Below the pieces are notes generated by a model. That model saw only the letters and a program-made list of their open reading frames with translations, searched no databases and was not told where the DNA came from. The translations under genes were made by a program, and so were the position numbers. A stretch of 64,000 nt of DNA, taken from contig OX243816.1 in the NCBI GenBank assembly GCA_945859605.1, forward strand, positions 36,856,676-36,920,675, given 5' to 3'. This DNA comes from Lumbricus rubellus. Its lineage: Eukaryota > Annelida > Clitellata > Crassiclitellata > Lumbricidae. Below, piece after piece: positions 23,101-33,825 of this stretch (position 1 is its first letter; every line of letters starts with the position of its first letter).

Positions 23101-26100
23101 TATCCAGGAAAAATAGCATGGTTGTTGTGAAACTTCAATTAAAGTCGTTGACTAAAACGGGTGTGTCCGGAAAGTTAGTATGGTTTCATGAGATTTCTAT
23201 TAAACTCGACGTGTGTAAGGAAAAAGAATGGTTTTTATGAGATTTCAACTCTATGACCAAGAAAAGGTCGACACACTTTTTGTCTGAAAAATAATATGGT
23301 TTTGTGAGATTTAAATTAAACTCCCAAAAAATATGTTTACGCAAAATAGTATGGTTTTTATGAGAACTTAACAAATTTCGATGACTAAAAAAGGTGTTTA
23401 CGGAAATATTATGGTCTTACGAGATTTCAATTAAACTCAATGACTAAAAAAGGTGTTTACGCGAAATAGTAAAGTTTTTATGAGACTTAAATTAAACTCG
23501 ATGACCAAAGAAGGTGTCTTCGGAAAATAGTATAGATCTATGATATTTAAATTTAACAATATGACTAAAAAAGGTGTTTACGAAAAAAAACATGGTTTTA
23601 CAATATTTCAATTAAACCCGGTCACTAAAAAAGGTGTTTACGCAAAATAGTATGGTTTTTATGAGATTACAATTATTCTCGATAATAAGAAAGGTGTTTA
23701 CGCAAAATAGTATGGTTTTATGAGATTCAAATAAAAATTGATGACTGAAAAAGATGTTTACGCAAAATAGTATGGTTTTATAAGATTTTAATTAAACTCG
23801 ATGAGTTGATGTCTAAAAAAGGTTTTTACGCAAAATAGTATGGTTTTATGAGACTTCAATTAAACTCGATGACTAAAAAAAGTGTTTACGGAATAAATTA
23901 TGGTTTTGTGATATTTCGATTAAATTGGATCACTAAACAGGTGTTTACGCAAAATAGTATGTTTTTTTTATGAGATTTCAGTTAATCTCGTTGACCAAAC
24001 AAGGTGTTTACGCCAAAAAATATGGTTTTTATGAGATTTTAATTTAATTTGATTACTAAAAAAGGTGTTTACACAAAATAGTATCATTTTTATGATATTT
24101 CAATTAAACTCGATGACTAAAAAAGGTGTTTACGGTAATTAGTATGGTTTTATGATATTTCAAATAAACTACTTGACTAAAAAAGGTGTTTACGCAAGAT
24201 AGTATGGTTTTTATTAGATTTAAATTAAACTCGATGACTTAAAAGGCTCATTAACTTTTGATTCGAGAAAAAAATCCCGGCGCCGCTCAATCTGGACCAA
24301 GTCTCCGCCTCATATCCAAACTTTAAGTTTTTTTAGCCCCCAAAAATGTAAACCAAACTCCGTCCACGATTTGGTCTCTTGAACGGATTTAATCTATGCA
24401 TAATGAGAGTTGGCAGGTCTTTTAAACGTGCAAGTTCACATAGAAGTGTTGATTTTAAATAAAATGGCAGTTATAATGGTCTTAGACAGTTGTAAAATCA
24501 CATCCTCGCAGCAAAAAATAGTTTTGAAAAAGTCATTGTCATCTGGTTGGCAGTTATTTACCAGGGTAGATCAAAAGGCTGAGAAAAAGTCATGCAGTTC
24601 TGTAACGGAATTCTTTTGATATGCTCTGATAGTATGTATATAATAATTATAGACAAGAGTAGATTTTCATTCCTATCAGTGTTTTCTTTTTAGTCTTTCT
24701 AATAAACATAATTTGCATGTAATAAATTAACGCAAATATTTTAGTCATGAATTTGAGTAATATTCACTACATATATAGCATGATTTTCTTATATATATAT
24801 TTGATTGATTGCATTACAGAGGTGTCTATGTTAAATGCATAGATAGTTTTTTTGCAAAACTGTTTTGCGAAATTTAGCACATTCCATCATTATATAAATT
24901 TGTGATATCAGCATTAAAAAGGTGTCTAATACAATCTGCACTCCGATCGTGTTCAATAACAAATTACAGTTTGAACTACTTCTATTGGGACTAAGAAAAT
25001 GGATCATTTTTCATTTTTGACGACAGCTAAAATGCTACAATTAGGTGTGAATATTAAAAACAACCTTAATTCACCCCTCCCAACTCGGTGCTTCGCGCTT
25101 CAGCGATCGTCTTTCAGCCGCTCGTCCGTCCCCCCCAAAGTTCGGACCAGGTTTCCGCCCCTGCTTCTTGCACATAGGTCATAGGCTTATCCAGAAAGAC
25201 AAGCAACCACTTAAAATGTAGGAGATATCTCTAGTTGATTCCTAGCAATATCACTTGAGCTGGCAATAGTAGACATTGTGTAAGCATCCAAGACATAGCT
25301 TGCTACAGACAATAAGCTATAGGCCGCCTATAGACCTAAATTAGTCTAGCTACACATTTCCGAAGCTTGGACTAGGCAAAAAATTGTAGGGGCCTATGAT
25401 ATTCATCACATAATGGATTAAGTAAGGATTTCAGTGTAACTGAAAGTTCATGAAATGCAGTAGGACCTATCATAATTATAGGCATAGGCTTAATTATATG
25501 TAAGTTTAGTCGTTACCTGTGAAATTAGTTCTTCAAATTCTGATTTATTCCGGGATGACTGAGCTGTGTTCTCAGCAGAAACGTTGGAAGCAATAACCGT
25601 ATAAAGGCGACTACGCAAGTTATCGGCCAGACTCTGAAGAAACTGATTGCGCTCAATCGCAACCTGTTTGCGACTTCCAATCCTGTGTGAAATTATTTGG
25701 ACATTGCGATATTTCTGTTCAGCAACACCATCGACTGATTCCTTAATGTGCAGTGGATGCTCTTCTTTCATTTTCTCCAGTGCACGTATTGTGCGATTCA
25801 TCACTTGATACGCACGTGAAAGTGTGATATCGTCTCTCTGCAGCTCTTGTGAAATATTATTGAGTTCTTGCAAAGCGTCTATCATCAATCCCAGGTTAAG
25901 CACGAATGCCTCAGATGCCAAAGCATCTGCAAGTCCGCGGTACTGCTGCCGCTGCGTATTGTCTCTACGCGCATCGCCAGCGGCAGATTTAAAGTGATTG
26001 TAAAGAGCATTGTAGTTTCTGTGGACAGCCATGAATGAGACAGAGGGTTTACCTATGTGTATACATGGACTCTGCATGACTAGGGCTGAGCTCAACATGA

Positions 26101-29100
26101 GCGCAGAGAAAATTATACGAAATAAAAAACGACGCCGTACATGCAAGAATTATTTTATAAAAAGGAACCGGAACGGCGTTCCGGTCGTCAAAAAAGGAAC
26201 CGGAACGGCGTTCCGGTGCGTTCCGGTCCGACCTGTTCCCTGCGTATTAGAGATTGGTCGATCAGTGGTAACATACCCTTTAAACAGATTCGATTGAAGT
26301 GCAGAAGGTGAAATTATCAATGTCGTAATCGGTAATACAGAAACATACGTACATGTATACAATTGCCATTGTATTCTTTTGTCCCTAAGCCGTCTCCTCC
26401 ATTTTTGCTTCTTCTCCTCCCTCCTTTTCCTCTGTATGTTTCTGAGACTGGTTGTCTGCCAACAAACGGCATTATGCGTGTGTGTGTTTTGTCTATGTCT
26501 CTGCCTATAATTGTCTTTCTGCCTCTTTGTCCTTGTCCTTCGTAACGTAATTGATTTGGTTTCTTTAGTAACCGTTCAAGACAGCTAAGGACGTGAAACA
26601 TGGCTACCTGACTGACAACAGCTTCGTCCAAGCAGGTGTCTTATGATAAGCAGCTTCTGCATGCATGTAGATTCTCAGCCAGAAATAATTATCATCACAA
26701 CTACCGTCGGTTTTTTACGCACGAAGCAATAATAGCGTGGAGCGGCTGCAGCATATATAATGTTATGTCAGATGCAGGAGAAGCCATGGCTCCTATGGGT
26801 AATAATTATTACCTGTGGATATCTCGTCCTCACGCACAGTCGCCGTCCGTCTCATGGGCATGATCATCATCATCAGACTTACTGCACGACTTAACCCTCG
26901 GGCTACCAGGGGGGGCGGTATCCACCCCCCTAGGTTTTTCCCAAATCAATTTTTTTTCGTTAGGAATAAAATTTTGACGTTTTAGGTAGCTGTAGAGGAT
27001 TCATTTGCACTCATTCTGAGCTAAAATTTGTGATGATATACCATACCATTCAAAAGTTATACCCGATATACCCGAGGCACCAGGGGGTGGATACCACCCC
27101 CCTTAGATTATCGGCTGTATCTTATCCGTCCTTTGACATGAAAAGACACCAATTCCACCATTCTGTAGAGGGAATGTGGGGCTACATTTGGTGGTCACGG
27201 AGTTGTCTTTTGACAACCGAAAGTGCTCAAAATAAATTAAAATATAAATAAAGGTGTTTTATTTTCATAAAATTTTCATGTTTTTCCTATTAAAAATTAT
27301 TCATAATTTATTTTTTAAGAGAAATAAATTATGTCTTTCTATAGAGTGCATTTAGGGCTATTTTTTGATACCAATTAATTTGACATTTGATGACCGGAAG
27401 TGCTCAAAATAAATTTAAATGTGTGAAAATGTTGGGTTTATTTTACAATGCAAACCGATAAGTCTGCGTAAACGTTTTTCAGCATGTTTTACATGTTTTT
27501 TCTCTTTTTATTGTAACTAAAACTAACTTATTACTAGTTTTTATAGTTGAATATTGGACTTTATTATATGTAAACTATTTTTAATTAAATAAATTATGTT
27601 AAAACACACCAAAATCTAATATTTTGCTTATGCGAAAGTATACATTTTGTGGAATCGACGGGTGCCTACGGTAAAAAATTCATAACTTCGGGGTGCTTTC
27701 ATATATTTTAAACCTAAATATACCATTTTGTGCAGAAATGAATGCTGAATCCATAAGTGTATTACAAGTTATGATATCTCAAACCAAACCCAAAATCCAG
27801 GGGTGGTAACCACCCCCCCCTTGGTAGTCAGTGTTACAAAAATAGCGTGGTAGCCTGAGGGTTAATAAATACACACTGGATGCGCTAAAAACGTCCACTG
27901 TCTTCCTCTCCATGTTTCTCTTACATGTAGAGTATACCTACATGTATCTGTGTGTGTTTCTTTGTCTTTCTCTATTTTCTGTGTCTCTTTCTATGTTTGT
28001 ATGTCTGTCCACCTTCTGTCTGTCTATTCGTATGTCTGTCTGTTTATCTGTCTATTTGCCTGTCTGAAATAAACCGCAGTCTTCCTGTAACCTACGTGTA
28101 GCTTTCTCTGTCTGTCTGTTTAAGTGAAGGCCTTCTTCATCGTATGTTTCTGTTGATCTGTGCATGAGTCTACCTGTCCCTGCATAGATCCGCGCATTAA
28201 CCTCACTCAATCCGTCCGCATATCACTGTCTATGTATCCATCAGTCTTTGCGTCTGACTATGTCCATCCTAAAACGAACCCAAAAAAAGAGAAGGAAATC
28301 ATGACTTCCTGATTGCAGACCAGTGCCACAATATATAGATCAACGTGTCTCTGTCCTCAGTGTCTGTTTGAACCAACAGACTGACCGGCTAACGGCAACC
28401 ACTGGCCGGCCATCAGCCATCAGCTGGCAGCTGGTCTGTCAGTCCAATCGTCCGTCCGTCCGTCCACCCGTCCGTCCGTCCGTGTGTCTGTCTGTCCGTT
28501 CGTATACCACCCGTTAATAAAAACAGCGCCCTTTCTGTATGCCTAACTAAAAAGCGACGCCCGCGCCAGTCTGTAGTCTGTATGCCTATAGCGTTAAATG
28601 TCACCAAGAACAGACATTAGTAATATTAAAACGAGCAAAAATATTGCATAGCGATTCATCAATGTTGCGCCCAAGCACATACGAGGAACCAAACCAAAAC
28701 TATTTTATCATCATCATCATCGTCGTCGTCGCCATCATCATCACCATAACCAATTCACCATCACCATCAACAACAACATCATCATCATCGTCGTCGTCGT
28801 TATCATCATCATCATCATCACCGTCATCATCATCGTCGCCACCACCACAACCACTACCATTATCATCAACGCCACCACTACCAATCTTCATCATCAAGCG
28901 TACATGTAGCATCATTGTTAAAAGACGAGGCATCACTAATATTATTGCTGTCACGAGACATTGTCCTCCTCCCCCCCCTCAAACCGAGTTTACGCAAGGT
29001 CCAGTTATCGCTCTCCGAAAGCCTTTTTGTACCATTTACATCACATTTATCTGCTTACTAGATGAGATTTAAAAACATTACCCGCATTGACCTTACCTGA

Positions 29101-29308
29101 GCTGACTATGACCACCTTTAACCTTTGTATAATACAGGCCTACGTCAATTTGTCTGTTTCCATAACCAACCTAGAACTTATCGCGTATTTCCAGAGCCCC
29201 TCCTCGGCTTACCTGAACTGGTTGCACCTGGAGCCTGGCACCGCCGGCAGAGCTGAAAACGACTCCAGGTAGAACCCTATAGAGAAGAAGGACGAGGAAT
29301 CTATCCAT
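16190..29308 (-). CDS. Neurexin, short (gamma-like) form: signal peptide, linker, TM, cytoplasmic tail
   Basis: Three minus-strand exons join in frame: 29308-29213 (96 nt, phase 0 donor CAG|GTAAGC), 18175-18078 (98 nt, phase 2) and 17060-16190 (stop), giving about 354 residues. The start encodes MDRFLVLLLYRVLPGVVFSS, a plausible signal peptide. The middle exon and the start of the last carry acidic, Cys-containing stalk sequence (LTTECPPEVNLDCPI, DDDEDCDVY) like the neurexin segment before the membrane. The last exon has a Gly/Ser/Thr-rich stalk, one transmembrane helix (IGLIIGIAIGIALLLLVLAF), the basic KYKTRNE juxtamembrane site expected to bind protein 4.1, and the terminal PDZ ligand KEWYV that binds CASK/Mint-type proteins. 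Neurexins are presynaptic adhesion proteins. No LNS or EGF exon lies between these exons, so the product would match gamma-neurexin. Longer isoforms from exons beyond the window are possible. The tail assignment is firm; the first exon is a prediction. Confidence 0.8.
17879..17957. repeat. SINE 3'-domain fragment with CATT tract
   Basis: An ATCCATTCAATCATCC-type tract is followed by ATTTATATAGCACC and CTCAGAGACGCTCCCAGG. The last part matches the 3' domain of the SINE at 42583-42805 (reverse strand). Confidence 0.5.
18078..18175 (-). CDS. Neurexin linker exon
   Basis: A 98-nt exon between TTGCAG (acceptor) and GAG|GTATGC (donor) reads KPFHDNSDDLIVTRLTTECP and onward to NLDCPILPAR. It corresponds to the extracellular stalk containing the conserved cysteine region before the neurexin membrane helix. 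The phases (0 in, 2 out) fit both neighbours. Confidence 0.75.
19480..20680. repeat. Cluster of simple repeats
   Basis: In order: (TA)n around 19525-19575, (CAT)n at 19626-19692, a long CTT/CCT polypyrimidine tract at 19725-19855, (CTC)n near 20094-20130 and again at 20264-20362, (CTGT)n at 20480-20525, and (TATG)n at 20546-20660. The many open frames here translate microsatellites and are not genes. All of it lies in the long first intron of the neurexin unit. Confidence 0.9.
21619..22083 (-). pseudogene. hAT A transposase, C-terminal dimerisation exon
   Basis: After the acceptor TCATCAG the frame reads LQVLNKHPWPADVTTPWNDG, continuous with the upstream exon in family alignments. It contains IPVTSADAERGFSTMNIICT and LRNRLGVDRLSKLIFVKLVG, the hAT C-terminal dimerisation domain (Dimer_Tnp_hAT). 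The frame is intact to its stop at 21619. Confidence 0.88.
22951..24368. mobile_element. hAT-like element C, nested in hAT B
   Basis: The ends CATGGGCGGAGTTT and AAACTCCGTCCACG are inverted repeats (12 of 14), flanked by ATTGGGTC (22943-22950) and ATTTGGTC (24369-24376), an 8-bp duplication with one difference. The interior is almost entirely a degenerate tandem repeat. A related 5' fragment lies at 37896-38035. Confidence 0.8.
23090..24245. repeat. Degenerate ~60-bp tandem repeat inside hAT C
   Basis: About twenty units of the pattern AAAAAAGGTGTTTACGCAAA / ATAGTATGGTTTTTATGAGA / TTTCAATTAAACTCGATGAC occur with substitutions and small indels. It has no coding function. Confidence 0.92.
25517..26104 (-). 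pseudogene. hAT A transposase, middle-part exon
   Basis: The frame includes AVHRNYNALYNHF, GLADALASEAFVLNLGLMID and ALQELNNISQELQRDDITLS, the insertion/alpha-helical part of KIAA1586/ZNF862-like hAT transposases. It ends ELISQ at a CAG|GTAACG donor (exon end 25517). Only about 140 bases separate its start from the element end, so the DNA-binding and first catalytic segments are missing and the gene cannot encode a full transposase. The 5' boundary is approximate. Confidence 0.8.
26895..27861. mobile_element. piggyBac-type MITE
   Basis: The ends CCCTCGGGCTACCA and TGGTAGCCTGAGGG are inverted and flanked by TTAA (26891-26894 and 27862-27865), the piggyBac target site. Inside, GGGGTGG-TACCACCCCCC palindromes recur near both ends and at about 27077-27105. 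It has no transposase. It lies in the neurexin intron. Confidence 0.9.
28430..28500. repeat. (GTCC)n simple repeat
   Basis: CGTCCGTCCGTCC-type tract; the proline/arginine-rich open frames across it are repeat translations. Confidence 0.85.
28707..28895. repeat. (ATC)n trinucleotide repeat
   Basis: ATC/GTC/ACC triplets over about 190 bases; overlapping frames are poly-Ser or poly-Asp artefacts. Confidence 0.9.
29213..29308 (-). CDS. Candidate first coding exon of gamma-like neurexin (signal peptide)
   Basis: The ATG at 29308 is followed by 32 codons and a consensus donor. The N-terminus has an early Arg, an aliphatic core and small residues (SSAGGA) suitable for signal peptidase. An in-frame TAG lies 19 codons upstream, and a TATA-like box sits about 55 bases upstream, giving a compact TATA - short 5'UTR - ATG layout. 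It joins phase 0 to the linker exon more than 11 kb away. Confidence 0.55.
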
Positions 29309-29362
29309 GTCTTCAGCTATAATGATGGACAGAGCGATGCAGCGAACGACAGCAAACGCAGC

Positions 29363-29370
29363 CTATATAC
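29363..29370 (-). promoter_or_regulatory. TATA-like box of the putative short neurexin promoter
   Basis: On the minus strand TATATAGG lies about 55 bases before the candidate ATG, so transcription would start near 29335. Confidence 0.45.
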
Positions 29371-29396
29371 TATACTGACGAACCCACGCACTTTAT

Positions 29397-29443
29397 GCGT
29401 ATAAGTCGACTCGAGTATAAGTCGACTCGAGTATAAGGCGACG
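29397..29443 (-). promoter_or_regulatory. Tandem 16-bp motif upstream of the TATA-like box
   Basis: GTATAAGTCGACTCGA is repeated head to tail nearly three times, and each unit contains the palindromes GTCGAC and CTCGAG. It starts about 27 bases upstream of the TATA-like box on the minus strand. It may be a clustered factor-binding site or part of an unrecognised repeat. Confidence 0.4.
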
Positions 29444-30465
29444 CAGTGTTGACGTCTCCGCCGCTCCGTCTTCAGAGATCGTCGGCCGCAGCAGAAGAAG
29501 AAACGAAGAGGCGGCGCTGCAGGAAAGCATGCATCGTCAGTCGATCCCTCGTCTCAGGCGGCGGCGGTGGCGGGGCGGCGGCGGGGCCACTCCCCATCTA
29601 ATTAGGTGGATTGGCGTCCACACACTCATACACACACACACGCAGACGGCATCGTCACTGCGACGGTCGACCTGGCATTGGCATGCGTTGACACTGTGAA
29701 GTGCATACGAACGATAAGATTAAGGCGCCACTTCGTTCATCAGACTGAACGGCCGCCGTCGGATTCTCCCAGGGATCTAGTCTTACAAAAACGGAGGGAG
29801 GAGAAGAACGAGGAGACAGCAGTGACCTTCTTTGATCAGCTGTACGTCCGGCGGTCGCTGCGATTTCTCTGGGGTTTCGATTTAAAAGATCAATCCTTTC
29901 GAATACCATTTCAACTGGACTTGGTGTGCATCTGGAAGACCGTTGTTTTTGACGGAACTTGCTCCTGCATTCCTGACGACATACATGTAGTGTCTTTTCG
30001 ATGTTCAATGCCAATAAACGTTCAATAGACAATATACTTAGCTTGCTGCCTAAATACAGTCTCTTGTTTTATAGATGCTTGTTACCTAGGCTACTCGTCA
30101 GTGTTTTACCGGCTCCTTAAAACTTTTTGTCACCGTGGTGCGACAGATTGCAGTTGGATTAAGATCGCGTGAAGAAACACAAGAAATTAACAAATTCTAT
30201 TCAAGAATATAATTTAAAACATCACATACAAGCATAGGGCTACTACGAAAAAGGGCAACAACGGTCTATGAACGACAGCCTAGATTTAGGGGCCTATTGA
30301 GCATTTTTAGATTAGAAGCCTATGTTATAGGCCTATTAAGGAACTGATGTTGACGGTGCCAATTTGCCAAACATTCGATACGTGTTGCTCGTGCAAGAAG
30401 AAAATGCACGCTAATCTAATAATAATGTTGTATCTGTGTCTTTAACTGCACCGTCTTTCAGATCA

Positions 30466-30909
30466 TCACAAAGCCAGGGCTAGTAGAGCAGTGCTCAGAA
30501 TTATTTCACGGCGACTAAACGGAATAAACTGTAGAACGATGCAACACCAAAACAACCCAATCACATAACTTTGCCCGTCGTCCTGATCAACCAAAGACCT
30601 CAGCTGATAGATACGCAAAGCAGAACGACCAGCTTCACTCCGGACGACCCTAAAGCCCGTCCCAAAGGCACTTAGCACTGGCACAACCCACTCATAGACG
30701 CCAGAAATGAAGACAGAATGCGACCCGCTGATAAACCGAACGCCTGGGCGTCTCCGATAAAAAAAAAGAGAGAGAAGGCGACTAACAGGCAAATGCCCTT
30801 CGGTCGGTCGGTCGGTCGGACGGTCGGGCAAACGACCATCGCAGTCGGGAATGCGAACTAAACTGACGTCGTTGCTGTTGTTGAAATCGAGCGAATGGGA
30901 CGCAGCCAT
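30466..30909 (-). other. Unassigned open frame downstream of a putative promoter
   Basis: A 147-codon frame starts at 30909, about 70 bases past a plausible transcription start. It contains a (GGTC)n-encoded DRPTDRPT run and hydrophobic stretches but no family features. It may be untranslated leader or chance. It is listed because it follows a promoter-like array on the same strand. Confidence 0.2.
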
Positions 30910-31001
30910 TAGTGGCGAACGCCGAACGAAGAAATGGCGTTGCCTGCTTAGATCGGGTCAAGACGCCATTACCAGCGACGACGACGACGACGAAGACGTC
31001 T

Positions 31002-31035
31002 TATATATATTACGCATGACGATTGGATGACGTCA
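31002..31035 (-). promoter_or_regulatory. CRE + CCAAT + TATA array (minus strand)
   Basis: Reading the minus strand: TGACGTCA (CRE, 31028-31035), CCAATCG (reverse CCAAT site at 31020-31026), then ATATATATAAG (31002-31012). The spacing suits a TATA promoter with a start near 30975. It points toward the neurexin unit and the unassigned frame at 30909, so it could drive either. CRE is palindromic, so a plus-strand role is also possible. Confidence 0.4.
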
Positions 31036-31701
31036 GAGTCCGACTCTGGTGGCGCCATCTATAAATTGGCATCAAAACCTTGGGCTCGGGTCCGGCCAGT
31101 AATCAATTCACCACGACGAGCAATCTATCGGACGACGGGTCGAGCGGCTGCGGCCGGACATCCGATCGCCCTGCGGGTCACCGGAAGACTGTTGAGTGTT
31201 AATGCGCCATTTCGAAGGCGGATGCAGTCGGCTGAGGCTTAGCGGATGAACTGAATGAGGACATTGAGGAGGCTCAGTTTCCTATGGTTGACCTAATTCA
31301 CTGCTATGCAAACTCATTACTTCTATCCGACGGCACATTATGTGTTTGTAAATGCTATGCTGCGGAATTTGGCATTCAACGTTGATGCAAAATAGCGGCG
31401 CACATGAGTGAATGTCATAATCGAAATCAACACAGGGCCTACCTCGGTCTGGGGGAGGCCACAAAGAGAAAGAGGCACATAGCATGGACATTCATTGGAA
31501 GAAACAGGATAGGATCCGATGATATTTAATCATAATAATTGCAACGACGACGAAGATGATAGCAATAGTAGGCCTAGCTGAACTTCATTTAGTAGCAGTA
31601 AGCTTTAATTAGTAGGCCTAGTAGGCTTAGTAGTGGTGGTGGTGCTGGTGGTGGTGGCGGCGGCGGCAGCAGCAGCAGTAGTATAGAGATAGGCCTAGGC
31701 C

Positions 31702-32487
31702 CAGTGGCGTAACTACGGGGGGGCAAGGGGGGCAGCCGCCCCCCCCAAATGAAAGGGCTGTCTCCCAGCTCCCCCCCCCAATCCCTGCGCTTGTTTTACT
31801 TTTTACTTTTACGAGTGATAAAGAATGTTATATAATTTGACTTATTTTATTTTTTATACAACTTCCTGTACAACTTCTTATAGGGTGGGTGATGGGAAAG
31901 TGGGACAGGCCACTATAGTGCACTGTGGGACATACAGGCTAGTGAGGCTTGCATGCGTATTATGTCCAATAATGTAATACATCCAAAATCTAAAAATACA
32001 TAGTCTATGGCTTCACTAAAAGTGGTATAACTTTTGTTGTGTTTGAAATATTTTGATGAAATCTGGCCATCATGTGTAAATATGAATTGTCATTAAACCT
32101 GTAAAGATTCATTTTGAAATTCTTACTTCTGGCCATGATGTTAGCAAAAAACCTTTAAAAAATTGCGTTTAGTTTTTGAATCGTCAAAAAACGGTGGGTG
32201 GCCTCACTAAAAGTGGTATAACTTTTGTTCTGTTTGAAATATATTGTTGAAAGTTGAAGCATTGTACGTAAATATGAATTGCCTTTAAGACGGTAAAGTT
32301 TCATTTAAAAATTCGTATGCTTGGCCAAGATATGGGCTAAAAACCGTAGGGATTACTTTTTTGCGCACCCTGTATGTAGGTAGGCCTACGTATGTATGTG
32401 CGCTTTAATTGCCAACGGTAGCCACCCCATAATTTTAAGCTGCCACCCCACTGCCCCCCCATGAAAAAATAGCTGGCTACGCCACTG
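31702..32487. mobile_element. Non-autonomous hAT (TIR CAGTGGCGTA)
   Basis: Terminal repeats CAGTGGCGTA...TACGCCACTG with a perfect 8-bp duplication CCTAGGCC (31694-31701 and 32488-32495). Inside, a segment of about 190 bases containing CACTAAAAGTGGTATAACTT is present twice (about 32012 and 32206). It has no coding region. Confidence 0.92.
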
Positions 32488-33377
32488 CCTAGGCCTACTC
32501 ATCGCCGTCTCAAGAGCATTTTTTTTCTCTTTTGATCTCTCTCGTATTGGAAGCGCCTCTGATTAGTGTGTACTGCGAGAGTCGCTAATCTCGCTATATA
32601 AATTTAATTTATTGATGCAATACAGTACAATACAACAGCAACAGGGGTCCGTCAAGGCAGCGGTGAAGAGTCTCCTATCTATCTTCCTATATATACTGCA
32701 GCTGTTCCAATGTTCCAATGTTGGGTCATTCTCTTGAATATAGGCTAGTCATGTCCAGAGACTTCTATCACAGTAAATTACAGTAATAACCTACAGTAAT
32801 AGAAGACTTTGGACATGACTACATTCCAAAGAATGACCCAAAATTGGAGCAACTGCAGTAGGCTATATAGGAAGGCAGATATATCTACACCACTGCATTG
32901 AAGGACCTCTGCCATGTTACAAACCTGCCCCCTACCAGGACACTCCCCTATTAGTCTACATGCGTCCCAGACCACATGACCGAATTGTGTCACATGCTGA
33001 CAACTTAATGAAAAAAGTTGTTGACAAGAATCCTTTATGATGCGTAACTTCATGTAAACTAAAGTGCGTTTAGGCAGTTGGATTAATAAAGAATGGGCCT
33101 ATACTTACTTACTTAGCTCCCTACTCCGACACTGCAACGACACTGTTTTGCCCCTCATTCTTAGAGGAGAGGGTATTCTATGGTGTCAGCGGCTTGAGCT
33201 TTTACTATTTTCCATGCCCTCTATTTCGCAGGCTATTGAGGACCTCTATGTTTGTTGGAGTACTTCTGATGCGTTTGTTTGAAAAGACGCTATAGAAAAC
33301 GACATTTAGGCCTCTTACAATTTATTAGGCCTAATTAGCTTACTCTTCAGCATCAATAAATATGAATTTATTCTGCG
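32488..33377. other. Intergenic, inverted repeat only
   Basis: 32700-32860 contains an imperfect inverted repeat (TTCCAATGTTGGGTCATTCT facing AGAATGACCCAAAATTGGAG) spanning about 160 bases, probably a MITE relic. I see no gene. Confidence 0.45.
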
Positions 33378-33408
33378 TGACGTCACAATAAACTGTTTCG
33401 TGACGTCA
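33378..33408 (+). promoter_or_regulatory. Paired CRE motifs, candidate promoter of F-box cluster 1
   Basis: Two TGACGTCA sites lie at 33378-33385 and 33401-33408. The surrounding 200 bases (TTCTGGTTCGAATTGC, GATCGGTGTTTCTTA) match the sequence just before the start exon of cluster 2 (53560-53695), where one CRE is intact and the second has become AGACGTCA. Conservation between paralogous clusters suggests the promoter/5'UTR. In cluster 1 about 2.6 kb containing a hAT now separates it from the ATG. Confidence 0.55.
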
Positions 33409-33825
33409 TAATTTCTGTTGAAACCTGCTTCATGTTAATGTTTCAATTTCTCCATTTTAATACAATTTTAAATAACATAGGCCAATATTTCCCGAGATTA
33501 GTTTTAAAACGTTTGTTTGAGGAAGGTAGGCTACTTTATGTTGATATTGTTCTGGTTCGAATTGCGCAGCCATTTTACCGATAATAGATCGGTGTTTCTT
33601 ACAACGAAAGGGTCCATGAGATGGATATCTTTAGTGTCACCATGGCTCACATTGACAAACTAAGCTTGTATAGGTACCGCAAAGACCGGCAAGCCCTTGG
33701 GCGGAGACCTGGGCGGAGATGGGGGGGGGGGGGAACGAACGAGTGGCCGAAGGAATGACGCGAAATTTTTGGACGGACGAAAATTTCTGACGACCTTTTT
33801 CCAAGCAAAATTTTTCTACTTTCAC

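Larger units (their letters stand above)
22448..25163. mobile_element. hAT transposon B, nested in hAT A
   Basis: Terminal inverted repeats CAGGGGCGGAAACCT (15 bp) with a perfect 8-bp duplication CTTCTTGC (22440-22447 and 25164-25171). It lies in the intron between the two transposase exons of hAT A. I recognise no transposase in it. The open frame at 24410-24619 has no family features. It contains hAT C. Confidence 0.92.
20944..26242 (-). mobile_element. hAT transposon A (5.3 kb, degenerate transposase, host of two nested elements)
   Basis: The ends are CAGGGA...TCCCTG, flanked by a perfect 8-bp duplication CGTATTAG (20936-20943 and 26243-26250), the hallmark of the hAT superfamily. Both ends carry AAAAAGGAACCGGAACG just inside. 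Two minus-strand exons encode the middle and C-terminal parts of a hAT transposase related to KIAA1586/ZNF862-type proteins. The N-terminal BED finger and first catalytic part are absent. The left subterminal region (20994-21060) contains the same GGGGTCTGGGGC hairpin module found in the three copies of hAT D. A second hAT lies in the intron between the transposase exons. Confidence 0.93.

Noticed and set aside
30466..30909. 147-codon frame as a protein-coding gene
   Set aside because: No recognisable domain, contains a simple-repeat-encoded run and no splice support; kept only as a low-confidence open frame.
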